A DNA stretch of 64,000 bases from Lumbricus terrestris (taxonomy: Eukaryota > Annelida > Clitellata > Crassiclitellata > Lumbricidae). Location: positions 42,538,587 through 42,602,586 of the forward strand of contig OX457043.1 of assembly GCA_949752735.1 (NCBI GenBank), in the 5' to 3' direction. Under the pieces are notes generated by a model, which was given only the letters and a program-made list of their open reading frames with translations, ran no database searches and was not told the DNA's origin. The position numbers were made by a program, and so were the translations under genes. Positions 1-11,740 of this stretch are shown one piece after another; position 1 is the stretch's first letter, and every line of letters starts with the position of its first letter.

Positions 1-654
1 TGTTTTGTATAGACAAGGCTGGACATTCTTGCTTTCAATATTAAGTCTGTAGCATCCGGTACACAAGCAATAATCAATTAGGTCACCAGGTGCACAAGAA
101 GATGCCATAAATATCATTTTTTAGCCATGAGAAACACTGCAAATCCTAACTTCTCGCACAAAACTCGACTAGCGTACTCAACTGACAGTGCCACACAAAT
201 ATATCTGGATAAACATTCTTACCACTATTATTAACTGATGTCTAATATGATGTGATTCCTACTACATAAACATGTATGTACCAGTATGCATAATTGTATA
301 TGGACATATTTATACAGTGCCTTACAATTTAACCTTACAAAGGGGGCTTTTGAAATGTAGTTTCCCGACAGTTCTACATGGCATTACACCCTTTTAAGAA
401 AATTTCTGCACAAGTGTGATATAAGTGACTTTCTTTGAGTATGTTTCGTGATATACAATTATACATGGCTAATGGAAGTTTGTTTAATACCAATTCATGC
501 AATTCTAATACCATAAAATCATACTATAACCAGTTGAAGAGCAGTTCCTTAAGCAAGACTGAGAGGCAGCAATGAATATGAAGTATGCATGTATGTACGT
601 ATGTATGCACCAGTCTGCATACATGTGCACTTGTTAAAGCATCCATTCCCACTC

Positions 655-837
655 TCTACTCAGAGGCGCTCCCGATTACACCACGGACACTGCCATCGGA
701 GTTTCACGCCGAAGCGCTGAGCAATTGTGAGTGAAGGACTTGCCCAAAGTCCCAACGCGGCGATTTGAGGTGGATTCGAACCTACAACCCTCCGGCTGCA
801 AGGCGACGAACATACCCACTACACCACCGCGCCCCAC
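655..837 (-). mobile_element. tRNA-derived SINE (family 1)
   Basis: On the minus strand it begins with a tRNA-like promoter: A box TGGTGTAGTGGGTA and B box GGTTCGAATCC. A central block follows containing GGGCAAGTCCTTCACT and CTCAGCGCTTCGGCGTGAA, then the tail GGGAGCGCCTCTGAGTAG. The same structure recurs at 6453-6661, 6711-6912 and 26650-26847. The tRNA-like part lacks a plausible cloverleaf 3' half, so this is not a tRNA gene. Confidence 0.85.
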
Positions 838-1039
838 AGTGCTAGTAATCTACATTTATTAGCCTTGCTGTATGAGGGTATGGTCAGTTCCCTCCTTCAC
901 CATTCAATTCTTCCACCATTGCATTTTACTAATTTATACATCTCTCTCAGTATACTACCCAATCCAATCAGAGGGGCTCCTCCATGTGTATCGTCAGGGC
1001 ACTCATCAAAGATGAGCTTACAGGGGCAGATGCGCTTGC

Positions 1040-1145
1040 ACAGAATTCTCAAAACGAATCTCTATCCTGGCAGGAGCTTTGAACCCCGACCTCCTGACTG
1101 ACAGCCCAACACAATAACCACTACACTATCAAGGACCACTCCAAT
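1040..1145 (-). mobile_element. tRNA-like SINE fragment (different family)
   Basis: The minus strand carries an A-box-like TAGTGTAGTGGTTAT and a B-box-like GGGGTTCAAAGCTCC spaced as in a tRNA, followed by unrelated sequence. The body differs from family 1. It is short and diverged. Confidence 0.6.
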
Positions 1146-2175
1146 CATACTCAATTTACTACTTAGACATTTATAGACAAAATACATTCCAATTTTGTGT
1201 ACTTCCAGTGAACCTATTGTGATCCACGAGTCGTGCTTTTCAAAACCGTGCAATTTAACTTTTAATATAAGAAAATGCAACTTTCTACAATATAGTGCAT
1301 GTTTATAACGATAGTAGGTCTAGTATGCTTATAGGCGCTCTGCATGTTTTAATGTGTTTAGTTGAGATTGGGGTTCCGCGAGAAAATATTAGGATGTGAA
1401 GGGTTCCATGGCCCAAAAAGTTTGGGAAATGCTGACCTAGTGACTAGTTAGGTGACTAATTAGATTAGCCAAGTGACTAATTGGTTAACGACCTTGTTTG
1501 AGTCAATCATATTGGTTGATTTTAAATCAGTCACACAATGAGCAAACCAAATCGCAAACATTTCTGTTTAACACATGACTTCAACAGAAAGTTCAACGAT
1601 GCCTAGGACAGCAGGCAAGACAAGAAATGTCCGCTCAAGGTTAGACGGCCAAAAATTTAGAGCCGCTATCTAACATCTACAGAGAAGCCATCCATGCAGA
1701 ATAATAGCCTGTGCACACCAGGGTAAGCAGAAGAAGAAGCTAATCAGCGCAAGAAAACATTCCAGAGCAAGCAAAATTCCACAAACAAAGAACTTTTCCA
1801 GGGCAATCTGAGAAGTTCTAGACAATGGCACTTTTTCATGGCAAGATTAACAGTTCCAGGGAAAGCAACGAGAAAAAAACCCATCAGGGCAAGAAAACCT
1901 CCATGTTGGATCCGTCTGCCGGGCATTCCAAAAACCAGTATAGCCCCTTCAGCGTGACCCAGATTCCTTGAAAGTTCTCCACTCTCTGCCCTCGAAATGC
2001 CTTCGCATGCAGATGCAGATCGCATCAGGGTATGACTAAACGTCCGAGAACCAGTCCAGAGAACAGCAGCAGCAGCAGCATGCCCAGGGCAGTACCAGCT
2101 GTGGAAATCCAGCTCAGCAGAGGGGATGCGGACGAGGAGGAGGAGGAGGAGGCTGGAAATAATAAGAGGACTCAC

Positions 2176-2335
2176 TTCATGACCTTGATGTAGCCCTTGG
2201 CGGCCGCTATGTGCAGCGCCGTTGCACCAGTCTTCGGATGAGGTACGTCGTTGAAGCTTTTACTGTTCAGCCATTGGTTGGCGTCGCGCAGCATCAGCTC
2301 CTCTTCCTCATTCCGCGCCTGCTCGGCATCAATAC
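2176..2335 (-). CDS. PPP1R12A: MYPT exon 4: inter-repeat helix and start of ankyrin repeat 5
   Basis: 160 nt. The acceptor TTGGTAG ends at 2336 and the donor ATGAA|GTGAGT starts at 2175. Residues 168-220 contain a charged helix (EQARNEEEELMLRDANQWLN), the hallmark MYPT segment between ankyrin repeats 4 and 5, followed by TGATALHIAAAKGYIKVM. It ends in phase 2 (AA+N, a Lys or Asn codon), and the completing exon is not found in 1-2175. The frame is consistent across all four exons. Confidence 0.95.
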
Positions 2336-2344
2336 CTACCAACA

Positions 2345-2489
2345 CAACACACAGATGGCATCGACACGCATCTCAGAAGCATGTATGCATGCATGTATGC
2401 TTGTATGTATGATGTATGTATGATGTATGTATAATGCATGTATGTATGTATGTATGTATGCATGTATGTATGTATGTATGTACGATATG
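2345..2489. repeat. (TATG)n microsatellite
   Basis: Imperfect TATG/TGTA repeats run up to the left edge of the element at 2490 and resume after 2792, so the element inserted into a pre-existing microsatellite in MYPT intron 3. Confidence 0.85.
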
Positions 2490-2792
2490 CATAGGCGTAG
2501 GAGGCGGGGATCCAGAGGGGGCAAATGCGCCCCCCCAAATTTCAGGCAATGGCATTTTTCGGGCAAAACAGGCACGGGCGAATGAACCTTTTTTCGGGCA
2601 AACAGGCACGGGAGGATTTTTCAGGCACACAGAGGTAAAAAGCTATATTTTCTAAAGATTTGTACGAAATGACTAAAAAAAGACACCAGTTATTTTTTTC
2701 GCTGGGAAATTGATTCGACGAAAAAATGTTCTCCCAAAAAGAGCAAAAGTAAAAATCGTCGCCCCACTGCCGAAATGTCCCCTACGCCTATG
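2490..2792. mobile_element. Short non-autonomous DNA element (MITE) inside a TATG microsatellite
   Basis: It is bounded by inverted CATAGGCGTAGG termini (left 2490-2501, right complement 2781-2792), about 303 bp in all. The interior has G/C runs and repeated TTCGGGCAAAACAGGCACGG-like segments and no coding capacity. The superfamily is unknown. The microsatellite flanks hide any target duplication. Confidence 0.7.
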
Positions 2793-3019
2793 GTATGTAT
2801 GTATGTTTTCACATACGTATTTATGCACATTAGAAGGCACATGTGCACGTTTATGCATGCACCGCTGCACCAGGTATGCATTTATCAACCTGGCTAATCA
2901 TAATCAGTCTTCAATCACCTCGCACGGCATGACTAGTCGGCTAATTGATCAACAGGTGCAACTTGAAGAGCACAGGCATGGCTGCCAATCTGATTTTAAG
3001 TGGTGCAACTTTGGTTGAC

Positions 3020-3345
3020 GAGCTATCTGCCCGAAGGCAGGTCAATGGGGGATGAGATGAGTGAGGTGGCTTCCCATTGCCTTCCTCACAGACAATTGTG
3101 GGTGAGCAACTTGTCCAAGGTTGCTAAGCAGTGGCTTGAGGTAGATTCAAACCTGTGACCCTTCGGTAAAACGAGAATGCTGTATAGATGACCCACTTGG
3201 CGCTAATATTTCAGTAATTTAATTCAACTTGTGATCTAATTTGTACGTTTTTATTACCAATTATTACTTCAATGTATTATAATGATGCTCTATGTCATAT
3301 TGTGCGTTTGCAAGTGGAATAATAAAGAAAGTACTTACTTACTTA
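3020..3345. mobile_element. Two retroelement remnants: minus-strand tRNA-like SINE, then plus-strand (TACT)n tail
   Basis: 3020-3205 on the minus strand has a B-box-like AGGTTTGAATCTAC and a body ending GGAAGGCAATGGGAAGCCACC, a block typical of SINEs with RTE-type ends. 3210-3345 on the plus strand ends GGAATAATAAAG followed by (TACT)n, the look of a LINE 3' terminus. Other (TACT)/(TTAC)n ends are near 4460-4495, 27430-27465 and 37640-37685. Confidence 0.55.
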
Positions 3346-3724
3346 CTTAACTTACAAGGCACAGAACATACTACCACACAATAATGTCCCATTTCTGATG
3401 TAATTTAAAGTAGGCTGAAAATGTTTGGCCGATATAGCAGCCATCATCACCACCATCATCATGAATCACATGTATACATCCACCTCATATTAACTGTGTC
3501 TCTGTAGCTGGAACAAGATGAGTAGTACTCAAGTGTTTGCAGGATGAGATAAGAGAAATGGAATAGGTTAGAGGTCACACAGCTGGAGGAGATTGTAGAA
3601 ATGGACCAGAATACCAGAAGCCATGGAAACGCTCTTCAAGTATTACCCAGAAACGATGGGACTTAACAGCTGGCCAGTCGAAAAGCATCTGGCAAGGTCC
3701 AACGATGGGATGCCATGTTCCATT

Positions 3725-5100
3725 CTATTCTACTTATTTATAAAGCGCTTCTCACAGTGCAAACTAATCAGAGGTGCTCCCAGGACAAAGAACCCCTCGA
3801 AAAATCTTAATACAACTGGCAAAATCAGCAGTGCCCCTAGATCAGATCTGAGCAGGAGTAATATGTGAGTGAAACATATATGTTGGTGATGTATGTAGCG
3901 GGGCATTTATAATGTAGTGCCTTCAGGGAGGGAATTACTCAAAGGTAGCTCAGTACAAGATCATGGAAGTGTTCTGTAGCAAATGCAAGTTTAACAACAG
4001 GAAAGGGTAACTTGCATCCCACTGGCTTGTAAAACTACCTTAAATCTGGACTGGTGTATATGCATGCAAATCAACACATGTTGTAACTTATAATGTATGC
4101 ATGCCTGTTTCTCAATTTCACAAACTGCTGAAGACTGTTTTTTCGCTTGATCTCGGCCGGGAGCGCCTCTGAGTAGGTACCTTGAAGGGGTGCTATAAAA
4201 ATTACGACTGACTGATTGATTAATTGTTACATGAGAAACCTAGTTCATGTGCTCCATAGGTTACTCCCCCTAAACAAGCTTCTGACTAATCCCTTCGACC
4301 CTGATCAAATGACCATTTTTACCCTTAGATGAACAATGACCATAACGTGAAAAAACTTCAACAGTTAGAAATATTGACCATTGATTGTTTGCTGCACATG
4401 TGTGTGTGAGTATGTGTGTGCGCATGTGCGTGTGTGTACACCGAAATACGGACTGCCGCTGGCACAATAAAGAATATATTTACTTACTTACTTGATACTA
4501 TTTTAGCATGTAATGTCATGAAATTGAACATTCTCAGTGACATCTAAGCACCTCTTGAAGACCATTCATGATATCCATAGCATGTTAGAGATCAATTTCA
4601 TACTAGTTAGTAAGCCATCTAGAATTAATTAAACTCCAAGTAATTAAATTATTATTATCATATTGACTATTTATACAGCACACCTTCAAGATATCTACTC
4701 AGAAGCGCTCCCAGTTCAACAGCGGCTAAATAAGGCAGTTTTAAGTGAGAAAGAAACATAGCACTGGAAGTGAGCTCTAGGCACAAGGCGGAGTGCAACA
4801 GGGAGCCCATTCCAGGTTCGAGGACCAGACACTGAGATTATGCCTAAATGGCTGAAAAATAAGCCACTAGAATGCCCCTACATTCAATTTCATGTAGTGC
4901 TCAACAACTGATGCAGATTCTATTTAATCTAACATGCTTCCATCAGTTTTCCACAGGGAGTGCCCTTACAATAGAAAAGATCACATCGTGTATTCCAAAT
5001 TCCCCAAAACGGCTATTTTCAGACCTCCAGCAAGTCCTAACCAGAGGTGCTCCCAGGCAAAGAACACCCTCGAAAAGCCTTAATACAGAAGGGCACAAAC
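3725..5100. mobile_element. Cluster of LINE 3'-end fragments
   Basis: There are four 5'-truncated pieces of the same tail family. 3725-3860 (minus), 4665-4860 (minus; on that strand GAACTGGGAGCGCTTCTGAG with an upstream remnant of the RT C-terminus) and 5035-5100 (minus) lie with 4150-4225 (plus; GGGAGCGCCTCTGAGTAG then CTTGAAGGGGTGCTATAA). None has an open RT frame. Confidence 0.65.
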
Positions 5101-5601
5101 TGAAACTTCTAAATAAACACTGCTGCTACATACAGCAAATAGGCGAAATGAATGTGAAGTGTATAATAATGCAATACTGTATTCTTTTATTCATTCATTC
5201 ATTTCAAAAATTTATATAGCACCAACTAGAAAGCCCCCAAATACATAGCAATAATGGGCGCATTTGGCTTCAGCCCTCATGTATGTACAGGCATTCCGAA
5301 TTGCTAAAAAACACTCGTCCTTTGTTTCTCAAGTGTATGCTTAAAGAGCAGACATAAAATACGTCAATTGATACTCACTGCCTCAATCTAGTCGCACGAT
5401 TGACAGCAATTAACTATGCAAAGAACTCATCACGCAAATCTAGAATCATGATATCGCATAAAATGTCGCCAGTAACAAAGCAGAGCATTCTTATAAGCGT
5501 CCCTGTACTGCATTCCTATAGGACTACCAAGCCACTTGTCTTTTGCCTCCCTGTCATCTGGCATTCAAATGTCATGACTGGCAAGTGAAACATATTGTAT
5601 A

Positions 5602-5930
5602 CTAGCTGAATTACCCGGCGTTGCCCGGGAAATTTCGATATTTGGTCCACAGCCACGCTGACCCCGTTCCCACTTAGCCTTTCTCACCCCACCTTCTTCC
5701 ATCGGCCCCAACCCGGTCCCAGCCTGGGGTGCCTGGTGTTGTCGGTGAAATGTAGATTTTTCGCCCCAACCCAGCTCCCATTGCAACCGCCCCTGCGGGG
5801 CGGGTTCGTCACCCTCCGTTGTGGTCAGCATTTGCCGGCGAATTTTGGTTCTTTTGCCTAAACCCGTCCGCCCTAAATACCGGTAATGCCCAGATGGCCT
5901 GTATGCGTACGACGACACGGTACTATATTA
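5602..5930. repeat. ACTAGCTGAATTACCCGG repeat, copy 1
   Basis: It starts ACTAGCTGAATTACCCGG, followed by a short ACCCGG/CCCGGG hairpin and C-rich sequence (CCAACCCGGTCCCAGCC). Relatives lie at about 20530-20640 and 53596-53830, both beside (TA)n. Element class unknown. Confidence 0.6.
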
Positions 5931-6452
5931 ATTACCGGTATCCATTGTCATTGTCTTGCGATCAACCGTTCATAATATTATTATCAGTGTTTTTAGTATA
6001 ATTTAGCGAAAGCGCGCGCTATAAAATCGGCCGCCTAAAGCGAAGTAAAGAAGTGATGACGTCATAAATCTATGGGGTCTTTGAAAGCGATCCGGCGACC
6101 AATCTTAAATACTGCATTATATTAGCTTTCATCGGATTATTAAAAATTAAATGTTTCAAATTCGGCAAAGGTAAGATTTTTGGATCGCGAACCCCCCTAT
6201 ATTTGTTAATGGGTCCTAAAAAGTATTTTTGTAAATATTGGGAAAAATCGGTCGGGTGGATAAGAAGAAAATTGTTCGCAAACATTGGAAAAGTTTCGCC
6301 TTTATAGTTTTAGATGGAAATTTTACAGCTCTGTCACTCTTAAAACCTTTATAAAACTGTTGGCTCACAAACAAAATATGAAATTCATAATTGGGCCATG
6401 CAGACAAATCATCATTGCGTACACGTATGTATTTTTATTTTATTTATTTCTC

Positions 6453-6661
6453 GCATTTGCTATAGCGCTCCTTCAAGATACCTCCTTAGAGGCGCTCCCG
6501 ACTACAGCGCGGACACTGCATCAGAGTTTTAAGGCGAAGCATGCTAGCAATAGTGAGTGAAGGATTTGGGCAAGGTCCCTACGTGGAGGCTTGAGGTGAT
6601 TCGAACCTGGAACCCTCCAGCTTCAAGGCATCAAACCCACCACTACACAACTACACCCGCT
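6453..6661 (-). mobile_element. tRNA-derived SINE (family 1), full tail
   Basis: Minus strand: B box GGTTCGAATCACC, central block with GCCCAAATCCTTCACT, then GGGAGCGCCTCTAAGGAG and CTTGAAGGAGCGCTATAG, followed by an A/T-rich end. The 3' part matches LINE tails elsewhere in the window. Confidence 0.85.
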
Positions 6662-6710
6662 ATATAAATCTATGCATGCATAATTGTATATGCTTGTTTG
6701 TATGTGCACT

Positions 6711-6912
6711 TGTATAGCGCCCCTTCAAGCACTCTATTCAGAGGCGCTCCCGGCTGCAGAGCAGACACTGCATCGGAGTTTCACGCCGAAGCGCTGAGCA
6801 ATTGCAGGTGAAGGACTTGCCCAAGGTCCTTACGCTGCATCTTGAGGTGGATTCGAACCTCGAATCTTCCGGCTTCAAGGCAACGACGCCACCATGACAC
6901 CACCGCACCCAC
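6711..6912 (-). mobile_element. tRNA-derived SINE (family 1), full tail
   Basis: A second copy lies 50 bp from the preceding one in the same orientation. A box TGGTGTCATGGTGGCG, B box GAGGTTCGAATCC, tail GGGAGCGCCTCTGAATAG then CTTGAAGGGGCGCTATAC. It differs from the neighbouring copy at many positions, so this is an independent insertion and not a tandem duplication. Confidence 0.85.
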
Positions 6913-6925
6913 AAGTATGTATTGG

Positions 6926-7682
6926 GGTTGTCAATATCGAATTTTTGGCAAACCGATTTTCGTTAATCCGATTTAAAATTGATTTTTTGAATTGGACCTA
7001 TAGAAAACTGGATACCCGCAAATTTCCTCTTAACAAAGACGGCAGACGCTCAGATTCGTCGACATTTTCGTCGTAAAAAGTGTCTAAGGTTCTGCAATTC
7101 ACTCGTCTCGCTCACTATTTTTCATTTATTCACAAAATGTTATAATTTGACAACAAGATTTCACACGAAGTACCATGCCGCAGGGCATAATGGCTACTCA
7201 AGAAACCTTTTCCTCTAACATTTAACATCAACAACCAGACAGATTGGCGCCTGTTTATGGCTGCCGCTACTTTATTATTACTATGCTTTATTATTATTTC
7301 TGTGTTTTATTTTACATTTCTGAAACGTAACTGGGTGCAGTGTGTCACCAGGATTTGTCTGATTTTAAATTAAACAAATATACAATACAATCAACATTTA
7401 TCATACATGGGTGGGTCAATGGCCTCTTATATATGTAAAATGGGCATGATAACGCAGCGTAGCAGATACCATTTATTTCCTGCAATTAGTCTGCTCCCAT
7501 GGCAAACTCTAAGCTAATAGTCAGTACAAATGCATAAATCATCGCTCATAATTTTCAAAATGATTCTCTTTAAATGAATCCGATTATTGGTCTGTAAGCG
7601 GCAAAAACCGATTTTCGTTTTCAGAATCGTTTTCTAACCCTAACCGGATTTCCGATTTTTATATTTGTCTGACATCCTTAGT
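6926..7682. mobile_element. Non-autonomous DNA-element-like repeat, left of MYPT exon 3
   Basis: Termini resemble GGGGTTGTCAATATCGAATT (left) and, on the complement of the right end, AAGGATGTCAGACAAATA. ACCGATTTTCG blocks lie just inside each end. The right 200 bp are homologous to the right part of 8046-8541 (both contain CAGTACAAATGCATAA). No coding capacity. Confidence 0.55.
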
Positions 7683-7916
7683 ATATGTATGCATGCATTC
7701 ATGTATGTATATATGTTCAAAACCATTACAAAAAACTCACGAAGATGCTAATAAACATAGCAACCTAACACAGAGTTAAACAGATGCATTTTGTCCAGCA
7801 GTTTGAGCTTCAGCTGAAAAATCCTTTGACAGCATTCCCCCAACGACCAATCGAGATAAAGGTTCATAATAAAATGCACAAGAAGCAAACTTTACTTTAT
7901 AAAATTGGGTACATAC

Positions 7917-8035
7917 CTTGCTTGTCCATTGTATCGGATATAAGTGTTTCCATGTCCTTGCCCTCTGCCAAGTCCATCGCCAGTTCGCCATCGTTGTTGA
8001 CTGCCTCGAGATTCGCTCCCTTATCGATGAGGTAC
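7917..8035 (-). CDS. PPP1R12A: MYPT exon 3: end of ankyrin repeat 3 and repeat 4
   Basis: 119 nt between TCTAG (8036) and CAAG|GTATGT (donor 7916-7915). Its first base completes an Arg codon (AG+G). Residues 129-167 read YLIDKGANLEAVNNDGELAM and then DLAEGKDMETLISDTMDKQ, matching the MYPT stretch with a degenerate fourth repeat and the acidic DLAE segment. The last base opens a Gly codon finished by exon 4. Related repeats lie on both sides of the exon, and the repeat on the acceptor side starts within about 10-20 bp of it. Confidence 0.94.
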
Positions 8036-8045
8036 CTAGACAGCA

Positions 8046-8541
8046 GAGATCGGCATGATTGCTAATTGGTTAGAATCAGAATTAGCTACTGAAATCTGAT
8101 AATCAAATAGAATTAAAATTAGCCAAATCCGGTAGCTAATCGATTAGAAATACATGATTAGCAGTCTAATCGACAAGCTAATCAGATTGTAAATTGATTA
8201 GACTTAGAACTACGGTAGTAAAATCTTTTAGAAGATTTTAGAAGTAGTCACTTTTCTAATTGCTTACTGATTAGTTAAATCAATAAGAATTAGCCAATGA
8301 AATACGGCAACTCTATAGTTAGAACCAGAATCAGATAACTCTCGCAGATAGCGTCTATTTCTTGCAAAATAGTTTGTTGTCACAATAATCTTTAACCTAA
8401 CAGTCAGTACAAATGCATAAGTCATCTCTTCCAATCTTCAATTTAAACGATTTAAAAAAAATTCGATTATCTGTTTGTACACAGTTAAAACCGACAAAAC
8501 AGAACAGAAAACCGGATTTCCGATTTTCGCTTAACATCCCT
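8046..8541. mobile_element. Related repeat abutting the acceptor side of MYPT exon 3
   Basis: The right end carries ACCGGATTTCCGATTTTCG and then AACATCCC, matching the right end of 6926-7682. The left half is built of degenerate CTAATCGATTAG-like palindromic units. The left limit, only 10-20 bp from the exon 3 acceptor, is approximate. Confidence 0.5.
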
Positions 8542-11500
8542 ATAATCAGTTAAAATCAACTGCTTCTTTGAATTCAATCTTATTGGTTAGAATCAACATG
8601 ATTAGTTACCTATGTTTGCAACAAAGACAAACCACATATACAGATTACAGAACAATAGGTTGGAAGAAGAGAAGTTCAGCAACAGCTAACCGCCCAGGTT
8701 ACTACAGGATGCGGGTTACAAATCGTGTCACGAAGTTTGATTACAAGTGTAGTTTATCATCAGAGTTTAATAGGATACAACTTCAACTACAAAGAAGAGT
8801 TCTAGCCTGGCAACTGAATGCTGAGCCACTACATCAATGCACTGTATTGAATTGCATCCATAAATACAATACAATATTAATCAAAAGCTGTTTGTGTATA
8901 TGCGCATTCAAATATGCTCAACTGTGCTACTATATATGGTCACATTGGTCAGCCATTGCAAAGATCAGCAGAATTAGTGAAAAGCCCAGAAAAATCAGGC
9001 CTGGAGTCACATTGCTAGCAGTGAGCAACATATGCGTCCTCTTGTATCATTTTATATTATCAATCAGATCGGACAGCACAGGTGCTGATGCAACACAGTT
9101 CTTATCAACATTGCCTCGTTCAGAGCAAACCCGGAAATCTGCCCACTCAGACCAGCAATCTTGTCAACTACCTGACAAAGGTCAAGATCCTTAGTCAACG
9201 TCTGTTCTACTTGGGCAGTACTTAAGCTTGGGGCAATCCCAGCGTGCCTCAGTGGGTGAGACACACAGTCCTGTTCTGGAATTCCTATGGATCTACCCCC
9301 TCTACATTGTTTTCAAGAAATATGTTGTCATTGGTGTCAAACATGTGCCTCAGACAGCTACTCGGAATTGCTGTCCATTTGTCTGATAATGGTGAAGTGT
9401 GGTGACCACTGTCACATACAGAGGTCAAGCAAATGAAGCTGCTAATGTTTTGAACACCAATGACTATATCAGGTACACCTGTTTAGTGTTTATATTGACT
9501 TAGGAAATTAGACTAATCTATTTTGGAAACCAGTTATGAAGGTACAAGGAGGGTTCAACCTGTCGATTGAAGGCCTATGACAAAATGCCTCACTGTGCAG
9601 GGTTGTAAGACAGACAGAATTTCACCTCTTTCTCTACAAATCGTGACCGGGTGTCTAATATCAGCAAGTTTGCAGCTTGCAGAAAAAGCAAGGGATTTTA
9701 TATAAAAAAGGTTTCTTGTATCTGTCTGATAACGAAAATGTCGTTTCCAGTAAAAGCTAGCGATTTTTTATATGAAAGAAGTTTTTTTGCATTTACCTGA
9801 TAACTTAAAATTTAGTTTGCAGTTTGTAGAAAAGGAGATTTTAATAGAAGTTTTCTTTGACTATTGTATCGTATATATTCATTTATTGACAATTGTATTA
9901 CATATTTATTCATTGACTAAATTGTATTGCATACTCATTTATTGACGAATGCTAGCTCTGTCATAGCACAGCTAGTTACAAATTCAGCTACAAAAGTCTG
10001 TTTGAGTGAAATCACATTTAAAATATCTTGCTGGGTTTGTCCTGATTTATTCCTCCTCAGTAAATCTTTTTTCTGTACAATATGCAGAGAATGAAGTTCT
10101 TATTAATATTATTCTCATTTGGAAGGACCAATGAAAAGAGAGCAAAAATCTTTGACTGATTAATAGCCAACCCTGAATTTGGTTAGTGATGGCTCACTTC
10201 CCAGATTTACTGCTTGTTATAGCGACAAGCATTGCTTCAATTTTTTAATGTAAACTAGTTTTACAGCTCAGTGGGACAATAGAAGGAACCTTGCTCACGA
10301 AATCTACATTTCGCTTGAGACAGAATCAGACCCAGACACTCCGATGGGTTGTGGTGAGGCTGCAGAGATCAGCCATTGACCATACCCTAAATTGCTGTTT
10401 CAAACCAAACACATACACGTCAGATTAAATTCCATTTATGAAGCACCAGTTTCACCAGATCATTCACACTGGCTTTCAGGATTCCAGTGGCACTCGGCCC
10501 TCTAATCTCCCCAGCCCCCACAATCTCCCAGACGAACCCAATTCATTTCTGGCTAACTCCACCACAGCACTAACTGAAGTAACTGCCGATAGGCTTTATC
10601 TCGTTATCACAGGAACAGAGCCTGGCCTGGAAAACAACAGCACACGGCATGCATTGCAACTATGCAGGGAGGAGAAGGGGGAAGCAGGACAAACAGCCTC
10701 TAAAGCAGAGGAAGTGGGGGGGCTGCACAGAGAGAGGGTGGGGTGGCAACTACGCTGGCTTGTAACAGCGCTGGCGGCAAGGCAGCGAAGTTCCTACTGC
10801 CTCCCTCGCATTAGCCCCTTCCTCTGCCTTCCCTAGGCATGCAACGCACAGTCCTTGGGCAAGACTCGCCTCCCTTGCCTTGTTGCAGGCCCGTTGGTCG
10901 GTCGGTCTGCCAAAGCTCCAGATACGTCTTAAACTCAGAATTATTGCTAAACTAGGAATGTCGAGCAGACGGCTTTTGAAAATTCCGGCCATAGAGGACG
11001 AAGACCTGAAACGAGCGGACGGCGGCACGAGGCTGTCTTGTGGGAGCCGCAGCAGCACCGCCCTTGGGCTGCACAACAGCAGTTCTAGGGACAGACGTCG
11101 TGCATACATAGGGCAACGCTCTCTACACCGCCGCTAGCCAAGGGTAAGCCTCAAACCATGCAACACTGAACAGCATCATCATCCATTATCACTTCTCTAA
11201 AACAGCAGCAGCGGCAGCTGTGGTAAAAATGCTGACAAAGGTCCTAACGTTTACTCGCTGATTTGGGTTTCAAGGCTTCAGTTGTTCAGAAGCAGTACCA
11301 CACAGAGTCAATTTTTGGTCTAGAAAACATTAGATTGTCAGGCGTTCAGTTAATTAAGTTATTTAAAGAAGACTGTTCATATAGTTCCTCTTCAATACAT
11401 TCTGCGTGAATAGGAGAAGTGACCTTGGTCTACGCAAAGCACAACACATGACAACTGTCTATTGTTAGGAGAAGTCACATTGTCTCATATCAACAAAATA

Positions 11501-11559
11501 TCTAGTTGACGTAATACTTCTAAAGGTCTCATTCACCTTATTATATACAATATATAGGC

Positions 11560-11740
11560 TATATCCTTCTGTATGCTGTTCAATAATATTCCTTCTGGCA
11601 ATCTTTTCTCTTCTTTCGCTCTTCTAAAAGCCTGCTTATAAATTTCTAAAGGGACCTTGCACACTGGAAGCACTTCTGAGCGGTTCACCCTAATAGAGGT
11701 ACCTCATAAATGGTCACAACAATACAATAAAATACAATAC
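11560..11740 (+). mobile_element. L2/CR1-type LINE 3' end
   Basis: A short remnant of the RT C-terminus is followed by a tail with GAAGCACTTCTGAGCGGTT, CACCCTAATAGAGG and CATAAATG, then ACAATACAAT repeats. The layout matches the LINE at 43597-45049 down to the ACAAT tail, so it is a 5'-truncated copy of that family. Confidence 0.75.

Larger units (their letters stand above)
1..2175. other. MYPT intron 4 (partial): repeats only
   Basis: No exon is recognisable. It contains a tRNA-derived SINE (655-837), a second tRNA-like repeat (1040-1145), a short LINE-tail-like piece around 960-985, and a hAT-like 3' remnant around 1370-1440 (GGGGTTCCGCGAGAAAAT, then a CCCAAAAAGTTTGGGAAA palindrome). Nothing else stands out in 1-640 or 1450-2170 apart from TATG-rich runs near 590. 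Confidence 0.7.
2336..7916. other. MYPT intron 3: repeat-filled
   Basis: Besides the elements listed separately, 3350-3700, 3870-4130 and 5110-5590 hold no recognisable gene or repeat. ORFs here are short and without family similarity. 5990-6440 is AT-rich unique-looking sequence. Confidence 0.6.

Noticed and set aside
655..837. tRNA gene on the minus strand
   Set aside because: A and B boxes are present, but no acceptor stem or cloverleaf, and several copies share a non-tRNA body and tail; it is a SINE.
8568..9194. 208-codon ORF in MYPT intron 2
   Set aside because: No domain, no conserved block, and composition like translated AT-rich intron; no splice-site support.
10438..10836. 132-codon ORF in a locally GC-rich stretch, with overlapping ORFs at 10750-11137
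   Set aside because: No recognisable family and competing open frames on both strands. Local GC explains the open length.
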